A stretch of 12,532 bases of DNA from JBGTBQ01 sp041749275 (GTDB lineage: Bacteria; Acidobacteriota; Blastocatellia; Pyrinomonadales; Pyrinomonadaceae), in the NCBI GenBank assembly GCA_041749275.1, contig JBGTBQ010000446.1, positions 1 through 12,532 on the forward strand. The letters are read 5' to 3'. A model generated the notes under the pieces. That model did not search any database and was not told where the DNA came from. It saw only the letters and a program-made list of their open reading frames with translations. This document shows, piece after piece, positions 1-7,694 of the stretch. Numbering within the stretch: position 1 is the stretch's first letter; the number at the start of each line of letters is the position of its first letter. The position numbers and the translations under genes are program-made.

Positions 1-1
1 G

Positions 2-481
2 GGTGTCCGCGCGAACGTGCCGGCGACGGACGGCGGCGCGGCGGGCGCGCAGAGCGGGCCGGACGTTTTTCCGATGGCGATTGATGAGGCGGCGCTTGAG
101 CGCGGGCGGGAGCGGTTCAACGTCTACTGCTCGATGTGCCACGGCATGACGGGCGAGGGCGACGGGATGATCGTGCGGCGGGGTTTCCGCAAGCCGCCGT
201 CATTCCACGAAGATCGCTTGCAGGAGCCGACCTCTTCGGCCAGCCACTTCTTCGACGTGATTACGAACGGCTGGGGCGCGATGCCTTCTTACGCGGACAT
301 GATCCCGGCGGAAGACCGCTGGAAAATCATTGCCTACGTCCGCGCGCTCCAACTGAGCCACAAGGGCAAGGTGGACGACGTGCCGGCGGCGGAGCGCGGG
401 AAGCTTCAGGCGGGGCAACAGCCGGCGGCGGGAAGCCACTCCGGCGCGGGGCAGCCCGGTCAGGGGGACAAGAGTCACTGA
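2..481 (+). CDS. actE: Alternative complex III cytochrome c subunit ActE (5' partial)
   Basis: This is the monohaem c-type cytochrome of alternative complex III, which passes electrons from quinol oxidation to the terminal oxidase on the outer face of the membrane. The frame is open to the left edge, so the N-terminus and any signal or lipoprotein sequence lie outside; the GTG at 17 is probably internal. A CSMCH haem-binding motif is encoded at 128-142, and the Met of GWGAMPSY (281-283) is the likely sixth iron ligand. The segments ERGRERFNVYC, GMIVRRGF and DRWKIIAYVRALQLS fit the ActE type of cytochrome c fold. The tail is Gly/Ala/Gln-rich. actF starts two bases after the stop, which supports the assignment. 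Family identity is from recognition of motif and context, not from a search. Confidence 0.88.
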   Translation, partial: GVRANVPATDGGAAGAQSGPDVFPMAIDEAALERGRERFNVYCSMCHGMTGEGDGMIVRRGFRKPPSFHEDRLQEPTSSASHFFDVITNGWGAMPSYADMIPAEDRWKIIAYVRALQLSHKGKVDDVPAAERGKLQAGQQPAAGSHSGAGQPGQGDKSH

Positions 482-483
482 AG

Positions 484-1719
484 ATGGACGCGAGTAAATA
501 CAACGCACCTCCGGTCGTCGAGCGCTATCGTTCGCGTGCTCTGTTCGTCGGCGCGGCTTTCCTCGTCCTGTCCGCCGTGCTGGCTTTCATCATCGGCGGC
601 CCCGTGCAGTTCTTCCGTTCCTATCTCGTGGGCTTCTTCTTCGTGACGGGCCTTGCGGTGGGGAGCCTCGTCTGGCTGATGCTCGGACACATGACGGGCG
701 GCGGCTGGGCGTTGATGAGCCGCCGCATCTTCGAGGCCGGGACGCGCACCCTTCCGCTCGCCGCGCTCTTGTTCATCCCGCTCGTCATCTCGCTCTTCGT
801 CCACGACCACGGGCACTCGCTCTATGAATGGTCCGACCCTTCAAAGGTCGTCGCCGACGAGGTTTTACGGCATAAGGCGCAGTGGTACTTGAACGCGCCC
901 TTCTTTATCGTGCGCGGCGTCTTTTACTTCGCCGTGTGGCTCGCGCTCGCCTACTTTATGAATAAGTGGTCGCGCGAACAGGACACCAGCGGCGACCCGC
1001 GCATCCGGCGCAAGATGCAGGATATGTCGGGGCCGGGCATCCTGCTCTTCGGTCTCACGGTTTCGTTCGCGGCGATTGACTGGGGCATGTCGCTGGAGCC
1101 GCACTGGTTCTCGACCATCTACGGCCTCATCGCCATGGCGGGGTGGGGACTCTCCGCGCTCGCGCTCACGATTACGGTCGCGTCGTTTCTCGTCAAGCAC
1201 GAGCCGATGGCCGAGGTATATGCGCCGCTCCACTTTCACGACTGGGGCAAACTCCTGCTTGCGATGGTGATGCTCTATGCCTATTTCTCCTTTTCGCAGT
1301 TCCTGATTACATGGTCGGGGAATCTGGCGGAGGAGGTTCCGTTCTATCTCAGGCGTCTGCGCGGCGGGTGGCAGTACGTCGGCCTCGTCCTGATTCTCTT
1401 TCACTTCGCGCTGCCGTTCGCGCTGCTCTTGTCGCGGAGCCTGAAGCGGAGCGGAGAGACGCTCAGACGGGTCGCCATCCTGATGCTCTTCATGCGCGTC
1501 GTGGACCTGATTTTCCTCTTCGCGCCGGCCTCGGCGCATGGGCCGGGCGCGTCCGCCGGCATCCACGCGACGGACTTCGTGACGATGTTCGGCATGACGA
1601 TTGGCTTAGTAGGCATCTGGCTCTTCTACTTCTTCGCGCAGCTTGCGAAGAGACCGCTCGTGCCGGTCGGGGCGCCCGATTTAGACAAGGCGCTGGAAGC
1701 GGCGCACGCACATCATTGA
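484..1719 (+). CDS. actF: Alternative complex III integral membrane subunit ActF
   Basis: A 411-residue polytopic membrane protein of the ActC/ActF (NrfD/PsrC-like) group, the quinol-interacting membrane part of alternative complex III. The ATG at 484 lies two bases after the actE stop, although the frame is open further upstream; the upstream part is the shadow of actE. About ten hydrophobic segments are visible, for example near residues 18-37, 47-68 and 88-105. Polar residues sit between helices (VHDHGHSLYEWSD, FAAIDWGMSLEPHWFSTIYG), as expected for quinone-site and proton-path residues in this family. The C-terminus ends in a His-rich AAHAHH. The order actE-actF followed by oxidase genes matches act clusters linked to caa3 oxidases. 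No haem or iron-sulfur motif is present, which is normal for ActF. Confidence 0.9.
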   Translation: MDASKYNAPPVVERYRSRALFVGAAFLVLSAVLAFIIGGPVQFFRSYLVGFFFVTGLAVGSLVWLMLGHMTGGGWALMSRRIFEAGTRTLPLAALLFIPLVISLFVHDHGHSLYEWSDPSKVVADEVLRHKAQWYLNAPFFIVRGVFYFAVWLALAYFMNKWSREQDTSGDPRIRRKMQDMSGPGILLFGLTVSFAAIDWGMSLEPHWFSTIYGLIAMAGWGLSALALTITVASFLVKHEPMAEVYAPLHFHDWGKLLLAMVMLYAYFSFSQFLITWSGNLAEEVPFYLRRLRGGWQYVGLVLILFHFALPFALLLSRSLKRSGETLRRVAILMLFMRVVDLIFLFAPASAHGPGASAGIHATDFVTMFGMTIGLVGIWLFYFFAQLAKRPLVPVGAPDLDKALEAAHAHH

Positions 1720-1726
1720 GGGGCGG

Positions 1727-1740
1727 AGGCAGACGGCAGG
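1727..1740 (+). repeat. Short dispersed repeat, copy 1 (aggcagacggcagg)
   Basis: A 14-base sequence a few bases after the actF stop. It recurs exactly at 2402-2415, directly after the next gene, and related sequence occurs at 2516-2532 (inverted) and 3326-3337. Three gaps or gene ends in a row carry it, so it looks like a dispersed intergenic repeat and not chance. Its function is unknown. Confidence 0.6.
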
Positions 1741-1791
1741 CACGCATAGCAGGCGGGTGAAAGTTTAGTCTGACGGTTGGAGTTTGGAATT

Positions 1792-2403
1792 ATGGCCGGA
1801 GGCAAGCGCAAGCGGGACAGCATCCACGAGACGCCGGACGTGTCGCACATCACAAACCTTGATGTGGCGCACGAACACACGGACGTACCCGTGACGCCCG
1901 TGCTGAAGTTCATCGCGGGGCTGGTTGTCTTCGCCGTCGCCATGCACATCGCCATGTACGGTGCTTTCAAGTTCTTCGAGGAGCGCGAGATTGCCGCCGA
2001 GCGCGAGTCTTCGCCGCTCGCCCGCTCGAAGCAGGAGAGTCTGCCGCCGGAACCGCGCCTGCAACTCGCCCCCGGCTTCAAGGTCACGACCGAGGACGGG
2101 CGGGACATAGACCTTTCATACGAGGCCGCGAAGACTGGGAAAGTACCCGCGCCACAGTCGGAATACTGGACGGTGAAAGAGCAGTGGGATAGGGAACTGA
2201 AGGATTACGGCTGGGCCGACGAGAAGGCCGGCGCGGTGCGCCTCCCCATCGCGGAAGCGATGAAGCTCTACGCCGAGCGACAGCGGCAGAAAGGGGCCGG
2301 AGGACAGGGAACGGCGCAGCCCGCGCCGTCGCCGAGCGCCCCCGCCGAGGCCACGCCCGCGGCTTCGAGTTCGGGGCACACGACGGAACAGAAACATCAG
2401 TAG
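1792..2403 (+). CDS. Membrane-anchored hypothetical protein of act-cox clusters
   Basis: A 203-residue protein with one transmembrane helix at about residues 37-60. A polar, His-containing N-terminus precedes it and a long, probably extracytoplasmic, C-terminal part follows. The C-terminal part has a PPEPRLQ stretch (85-91) and then the block WADEKAGAVRLPIAEAMKLY (141-160). I recall similar small proteins in acidobacterial alternative complex III/cox loci, with a recurring 'proline-rich PRLQ, then Gly-Trp-(x)-Asp-x-Lys-Ala-Gly and an Ile/Leu-Pro-Ile helix' layout, but I know of no assigned function. The tail is Pro/Ala/Ser-rich and disordered-looking. I chose ATG 1792 because GGAG at 1779-1782 sits nine bases upstream; a TTG at 1777 is in frame but lacks such a site. 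Placement between actF and sco suggests an accessory subunit or assembly factor, which is inference. Confidence 0.8.
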   Translation: MAGGKRKRDSIHETPDVSHITNLDVAHEHTDVPVTPVLKFIAGLVVFAVAMHIAMYGAFKFFEEREIAAERESSPLARSKQESLPPEPRLQLAPGFKVTTEDGRDIDLSYEAAKTGKVPAPQSEYWTVKEQWDRELKDYGWADEKAGAVRLPIAEAMKLYAERQRQKGAGGQGTAQPAPSPSAPAEATPAASSSGHTTEQKHQ

Positions 2404-2421
2404 GCAGACGGCAGGAGGCAG
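2402..2421 (+). repeat. Short dispersed repeat, copy 2
   Basis: It begins with the same 14 bases as 1727-1740 and starts within the stop codon of the upstream gene. The 17 bases 2405-2421 are the exact reverse complement of 2516-2532 inside the SCO signal-peptide coding region. The 12 bases 2410-2421 recur at 3326-3337 just before coxB. Confidence 0.65.
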
Positions 2422-2444
2422 TTTTAGGAGCAGGAACCAGTTTT

Positions 2445-3344
2445 ATGAAGCGTGGAATTAAGAACTTTGCATGGCGTGTGCCGCGGCGGATTTGCCTTTT
2501 ACTGCTTATGGCCTACTGCCTCCTGCCGTCTGTCTCCGCTCAGTACGGCAGGCCGTTGCAAAGTTCGATGCCGCAGGGCGGGACGCCGGAAGTTTTGCAG
2601 GCGGTGAAGATCGAGCAGCGTTTGAACGAACAGGTGCCGCTCGACGCCGTGTTCCGTGACGAGACGGGGCGCGAGGTTCGCCTGAGCGAGTATTTCAAGC
2701 GGGATCGTCCCGTCATCCTGTCGCTCGTCTATTACGAGTGCCCGATGCTGTGCAATCAGGTGCTGAACGGGATGGTCAGTGCGCTCGAAGGATTGCAGTT
2801 CACGGCGGGCAAGGAGTTCGAGGTCGTGACCCTGAGTTTCGACCCGACGGAGACGCCGGAACTGGCGACGCGCAAGAAGGAGACCTACCTCAAGCGCTAC
2901 GGACGCAAAGGCGCCGACGCGGGCTGGCACTTCCTGACCGGGGACAAGGCGGAGATTGACCGCGTGGCCCAGTCGGTCGGCTTTGGCTACGTGTGGGACG
3001 AACGCTCGAAACAGTTCGCGCACGGAAGCGCGATCATGGTGGCGACGCCCGCAGGGAAGCTCTCACACTATTTTTACGGCATCGAGTATGCGCCGAGGGA
3101 TTTGAAGCTGGCGCTCGTGCAGGCGTCCGCCGGCAAGGTCGGCTCGCCCGTTGACCAACTGATTCTCTACTGCTACCACTACGACCCGACGACCGGCAAG
3201 TTCGCGCCCGTCATGGCGGTCATGCGCGCGGCGGGCGTGGTAACGGTCGCGGGCGTCGTCTTCCTCTTAATGATTTTGCGGCGGCGGCGCGACGGCGAGG
3301 CCGAGCGGTGGGACGGCGAGATCAAGGCAGGAGGCAGCGTCTAA
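2445..3344 (+). CDS. sco1: SCO1/SenC-family copper chaperone for cytochrome oxidase
   Basis: A 299-residue thioredoxin-fold copper chaperone that delivers copper to, or reduces, the CuA site of CoxB at the outer membrane face. The N-terminus has basic residues and a hydrophobic stretch (17-30) ending PSVSA before Gln, a good signal peptide. The copper motif CPMLC (Cys99 and Cys103, in VYYECPMLCN) and the distal ligand His193 (FAHGSAIM) are present. Residues 234-250 (SPVDQLILYCYHYDPTT) are typical of the bacterial SCO subgroup with a C-terminal anchor, and a transmembrane helix follows at about 262-278. The position directly before coxB fits its partner. The ATG at 2445 has AGGA-type sites at 2426-2430 and 2432-2435. 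The signal peptide is encoded by a copy of the local repeat. Confidence 0.93.
   Translation: MKRGIKNFAWRVPRRICLLLLMAYCLLPSVSAQYGRPLQSSMPQGGTPEVLQAVKIEQRLNEQVPLDAVFRDETGREVRLSEYFKRDRPVILSLVYYECPMLCNQVLNGMVSALEGLQFTAGKEFEVVTLSFDPTETPELATRKKETYLKRYGRKGADAGWHFLTGDKAEIDRVAQSVGFGYVWDERSKQFAHGSAIMVATPAGKLSHYFYGIEYAPRDLKLALVQASAGKVGSPVDQLILYCYHYDPTTGKFAPVMAVMRAAGVVTVAGVVFLLMILRRRRDGEAERWDGEIKAGGSV
2491..2532 (-). repeat. Inverted copy of dispersed repeat inside the sco signal-peptide coding region
   Basis: Read on the minus strand this stretch has the cagacggcaggaggcag sequence (exact 17-base match to 2405-2421), continuing with further degenerate gcagtagg/gcagtaaa-like units. Read on the plus strand in the sco frame it encodes the hydrophobic core of the signal peptide (CLLLLMAYCLLPS). 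The core 2516-2532 is certain; the outer extent is judged by eye. Confidence 0.6.
3326..3337 (+). repeat. Short dispersed repeat, copy 3 (ggcaggaggcag) upstream of coxB
   Basis: Twelve bases identical to 2410-2421, overlapping the last codons of sco. The copy contains AGGAGG (3329-3334), which lies 15 bases before the coxB ATG. That is rather far for a ribosome binding site, so it may or may not serve coxB. Confidence 0.5.
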
Positions 3345-3349
3345 GGGCT

Positions 3350-4420
3350 ATGCAGCTACCGCTACCGCAAATTAGAGTGCCGTTCACGCCGGAGCAGGCA
3401 TCCACGTTCGCCGGCGAGGTGGACGCGCTCTATCTCTATCTGGTCGCGATCACGATCTTTTTCTCGCTGACGATCACGACGCTCATCATCTACTTCGCCA
3501 TCCGCTACCGCCGGCGCGACCCCGGCGAGTTGCCGCGTCCACGCGCCGGCTCGCTCCCGCTCGAAGTGATGTGGTCGGTCATTCCGCTCATGATTGCGAT
3601 GACCATCTTCGTCTGGGGCGCGAGCGTCTACTTCCGTCTCTATCGCGCGCCGCAGGAGGCGATGGAGATTTACGTTGTCGGCAAACAGTGGATGTGGAAG
3701 TTTCAGCATACGACGGGTCAGCGCGAGATCAACGAACTGCACGTGCCGCTCGGCGCGCGCATCAAGTTGACCATGACGACCGAGGACGTAATCCACAGTC
3801 TGTACGTCCCCGCCTTCCGCGTGAAGACCGATGTGGTGCCCGGTAAGTACACGCAGATGTGGTTCGAACCGACGAAGGCCGGACGCTACTATCTGTTCTG
3901 CGCCGAGTATTGCGGCACGAACCATTCGGGGATGGGCGGCTACGTCTACGTGATGGAGCCGACCGAGTTCCAGACGTGGCTCGCCGGCGGAGGCTCCGAG
4001 TCGGCGGCGGCGCAGGGCGGAAAAGTTTTTCAGGAGCGCGGCTGCGCGTCGTGCCATCGGGTTGAGTTGGGCGGGCCTGCCGGTCGCGGGCCGGTGCTGG
4101 CGGGACTCTTCGGCGAGAAGCAGACCTTGCAGAACGGCGAATCGGTGACGGTGGACGAGGCATATATCCGTGAGTCCATCCTCAACCCGCAGGCGAAACT
4201 CGCCGCCGGCTTCCAGCCCATCATGCCGACCTATCAGGGGCAGGTCAGCGAAGAACAGGTCTTGCAACTCATCGCTTACATCCGCTCGCTCTCGACCGAG
4301 ACGCAGTCGGGCGGGGCGGGAACAGTGACGGGCGGCGTCTCGCCCACGACGCAACGCTCGAACCCACTTGCCCCGACCGCGCCGCGCGGCGCGAACGCGA
4401 ATACGAACGCGAACCCCTAG
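3350..4420 (+). CDS. coxB: Cytochrome c oxidase subunit II with C-terminal cytochrome c domain (caa3 type)
   Basis: A 356-residue subunit II that accepts electrons at a haem c and passes them through the binuclear CuA centre to subunit I. Two transmembrane helices are at about residues 26-50 and 73-93. The cupredoxin domain has the aromatic patch QWMWKF (113-117) and all CuA ligands: His149, then Cys184, Glu186, Cys188, His192 and Met195 in CAEYCGTNHSGM. A fused cytochrome c domain follows, with CASCH (232-236) and the probable axial Met292 in IMPTY. The tail is low complexity (Thr/Ala/Asn/Pro). I chose ATG 3350, five bases after sco, because earlier in-frame GTG starts encode only sco-shadow sequence. 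No cleavable signal peptide is evident before helix 1. The fused haem shows a caa3-type oxidase. Confidence 0.96.
   Translation: MQLPLPQIRVPFTPEQASTFAGEVDALYLYLVAITIFFSLTITTLIIYFAIRYRRRDPGELPRPRAGSLPLEVMWSVIPLMIAMTIFVWGASVYFRLYRAPQEAMEIYVVGKQWMWKFQHTTGQREINELHVPLGARIKLTMTTEDVIHSLYVPAFRVKTDVVPGKYTQMWFEPTKAGRYYLFCAEYCGTNHSGMGGYVYVMEPTEFQTWLAGGGSESAAAQGGKVFQERGCASCHRVELGGPAGRGPVLAGLFGEKQTLQNGESVTVDEAYIRESILNPQAKLAAGFQPIMPTYQGQVSEEQVLQLIAYIRSLSTETQSGGAGTVTGGVSPTTQRSNPLAPTAPRGANANTNANP
4391..4414 (+). repeat. Degenerate 6-bp tandem repeat at the coxB 3' end
   Basis: Four units of gcgaac-like sequence (gcgaac, gcgaat, acgaac, gcgaac) encode the Ala/Thr-Asn repeats of the CoxB tail just before the stop. 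The tail lies beyond the haem domain, so it is probably a tolerated slippage product. Confidence 0.6.
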
Positions 4421-4478
4421 GGCCGCGCCTTGCCGCGAGCGCGGGCGGCGCTTGAGTTGACAGCAGGGTAACGCATTT

Positions 4479-6227
<1,749 letters not shown>

Positions 6228-6230
6228 ATC

Positions 6231-6959
6231 TTGGCGACGCACACGGCAGTAGGAGCGGAGCACGGCGGCGAGCACGCGGCGCACGCGGCGCTCGCGCACC
6301 ACTTCGACAACCTCGAACAGCAGCGCGAGGCCGGCACCCTCGGCATGTGGGTCTTCATCGCGCAGGAGGTGATGTTCTTCGGCGGGCTGTTCCTCGCCTA
6401 TCTCGTCTACCGGATGAAGTACCCGGACGCCTTCATGGCCGCGAGCAATCACCTCGACTGGGGTCTCGGCGCCTTCAACACGGTGGTGCTTATCACGAGC
6501 AGCCTGACGATGGCGCTCGCCGTGTGGGCTACGCAGGTTGGGCGGGCCGCCAAAACGCAGGTGCTCTTCATGGTGTTGACCGTCGTGCTCGGTCTCGTCT
6601 TCCTCGGCGTCAAAGCCTACGAATACAACGAGAAGTACCATTCGGGGCTGATCCCCATCGCCGGATGGTTCGACCCCGTGGGGCACGGCATCCCCATGCC
6701 GGAGGGCGTCACCGTCGGGCAGTACCAGATGTTCTACTGGATTTACTTCGCCATGACGGGGCTGCACGCGACGCACATGATCGTCGGCGTCGGCATCATC
6801 ATCCCGATCATGATCGCCGCGTGGCGCGGGCGCTACTCGCCCGAATACCACGCGCCCGTAGAGAACTTCGGACTCTACTGGCACTTCGTTGACATCGTCT
6901 GGATATTCCTGTTCCCGCTGCTCTATCTTTTGGGCGCGCACTTCGGCGGGGCACACTGA
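6231..6959 (+). CDS. coxC: Cytochrome c oxidase subunit III (short five-helix form)
   Basis: A 242-residue subunit III, a structural subunit that stabilises subunit I and its D-channel proton uptake. The first membrane helix reads LGMWVFIAQEVMFFGGLFLA (about 37-56) and contains the conserved glutamate Glu46, and FYWIYFAMTGLHATHMIVG and NFGLYWHFVDIVWIFLFPLLY are typical subunit III segments. Five helices are visible. The two N-terminal helices of the seven-helix form are absent, replaced by a His/Ala-rich hydrophilic leader, which is common in caa3 oxidases. The start is an uncommon TTG at 6231, three bases after coxA, supported by AAGGAG at 6219-6224. Placement between coxA and coxD is the standard order. 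Confidence 0.95.
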   Translation: MATHTAVGAEHGGEHAAHAALAHHFDNLEQQREAGTLGMWVFIAQEVMFFGGLFLAYLVYRMKYPDAFMAASNHLDWGLGAFNTVVLITSSLTMALAVWATQVGRAAKTQVLFMVLTVVLGLVFLGVKAYEYNEKYHSGLIPIAGWFDPVGHGIPMPEGVTVGQYQMFYWIYFAMTGLHATHMIVGVGIIIPIMIAAWRGRYSPEYHAPVENFGLYWHFVDIVWIFLFPLLYLLGAHFGGAH

Positions 6960-6970
6960 AAGGAAAGGAT

Positions 6971-7038
6971 GAACGCGGAACGATGGACGATGAATCAAAA
7001 CGACTGACTTTTAGTTCCGCGTTCATCGTTCCGCGTTC
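6971..7038. repeat. Inverted repeat between coxC and coxD
   Basis: gaacgcggaacgatg at 6971-6985 is perfectly complementary to 7024-7038, with 38 bases between. The right arm is followed by more of the same motif family (ttccgcgttc units at 7014-7040). It can form a hairpin in the mRNA between coxC and coxD. No T-run follows, so a terminator is unlikely. It may be a dispersed repeat or a stability element that sets relative expression. Confidence 0.7.
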
Positions 7039-7051
7039 CTAGTTTAAGAAC

Positions 7052-7387
7052 ATGTCTGAGCACGTAGTACAGAGAGGAACTTATTTCGCGGTCTTCGGCG
7101 CTTTGCTCGTCGGGACGGCGGTGACGGTTGGCGCCGCGACGATTGATTTCGGCAGGATGAACGATGTCATCGCAATGACGATTGCCGTCACCAAGATGCT
7201 GCTCGTGCTCCTCTTCTTCATGCACGTCCGCTACAGCTCGCGCCTCATCTGGGTGGTCGTCTCCAGCATGTTCTTCTGGCTCTTGATTCTGCTCATGCTG
7301 ACTTTGAGCGACTACAGCAGCCGGACGTGGCTTGGCCCGGCGGTGTCGGAACCGGCCCAGCCCAAAGCACACCAAAACGCGCGCTAG
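7052..7387 (+). CDS. coxD: Cytochrome c oxidase subunit IV family protein
   Basis: A 111-residue small membrane subunit of the prokaryotic subunit IV family, the last gene of the oxidase operon. Three hydrophobic helices are at about residues 10-30, 37-58 and 64-86. The second contains the family-like pattern AVTKMLLVLLFFMHVRYSSR, in which a Lys and a His flank the membrane stretch. The C-terminus is Pro/Ala-rich. The role is structural or in assembly; family members carry no cofactor. The start codon ATG 7052 has only a weak upstream AAGAA. The gap to coxC (92 bases) is much longer than between other cox genes and holds an inverted repeat. Confidence 0.88.
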   Translation: MSEHVVQRGTYFAVFGALLVGTAVTVGAATIDFGRMNDVIAMTIAVTKMLLVLLFFMHVRYSSRLIWVVVSSMFFWLLILLMLTLSDYSSRTWLGPAVSEPAQPKAHQNAR

Positions 7388-7554
7388 CCGACGGGGAAGG
7401 CGAGCCTGCCCGCGTGTGTCGCCTCACGAACCGACACATCTCCCGTCCGCCCCCGCACAACTTACTGTAAAATGCAGACGCGCGCCGGACGCCCGCGGAA
7501 TCCGTGCGACAACGCGAGCGAGAGCCGAGCGTTTCATGCTCGTAAGTTTCGATT
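7388..7554. other. Intergenic stretch after the cox operon
   Basis: No gene is supported here. Nested complementary segments could form a stem-loop after coxD: gacggg at 7390-7395 with cccgtc at 7442-7447, and inside it tgtgtcg at 7415-7421 with cgacaca at 7432-7438. No T-run follows, so it is at most a weak transcription end or a stability hairpin. A TAAAAT at 7466-7471 could be a -10 box, but no -35 is seen. Together with the palindromic repeat that follows, the gap to the next gene is 307 bases. Confidence 0.4.
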
Positions 7555-7692
7555 TAGATCGGTTTGCAATCGAGTGTATGGATAGCGGCTTTGTCAGTAC
7601 CGCCTGCGGGAGCGGGCGGGTCTGGCGTGGCCACCACCCGCCAAGCTTAAGCAGGCGGTACTGACCCATACACGCAAGTGAAAACCGATCTA
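7555..7692. repeat. 138-bp imperfect palindromic repeat element
   Basis: Outer arms 7555-7581 and 7666-7692 are complementary at 23 of 27 positions. Inner arms gtcagtaccgcctgc (7593-7607) and 7651-7665 match perfectly over 15 bases. Near the centre ggcgggt (7615-7621) pairs with acccgcc (7636-7642). The left side carries about eleven extra bases (7582-7592) between the outer and inner arms, which suggests one palindrome nested in another. I recall gtcagtaccgcc-type palindromes as dispersed repeats in acidobacterial genomes, but could not check this. The element ends two bases before the ATG of the next gene. Confidence 0.8.
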
Positions 7693-7694
7693 GG

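Noticed and set aside
7390..7447. Rho-independent terminator after coxD
   Set aside because: Complementary segments exist, but the stem is interrupted, loops are large and no T-run follows, so it is noted only as a possible structure.
7332..7664. 110-codon plus-strand frame from the coxD end into the gap
   Set aside because: It overlaps coxD in another frame and ends inside the palindromic repeat, with no family resemblance.
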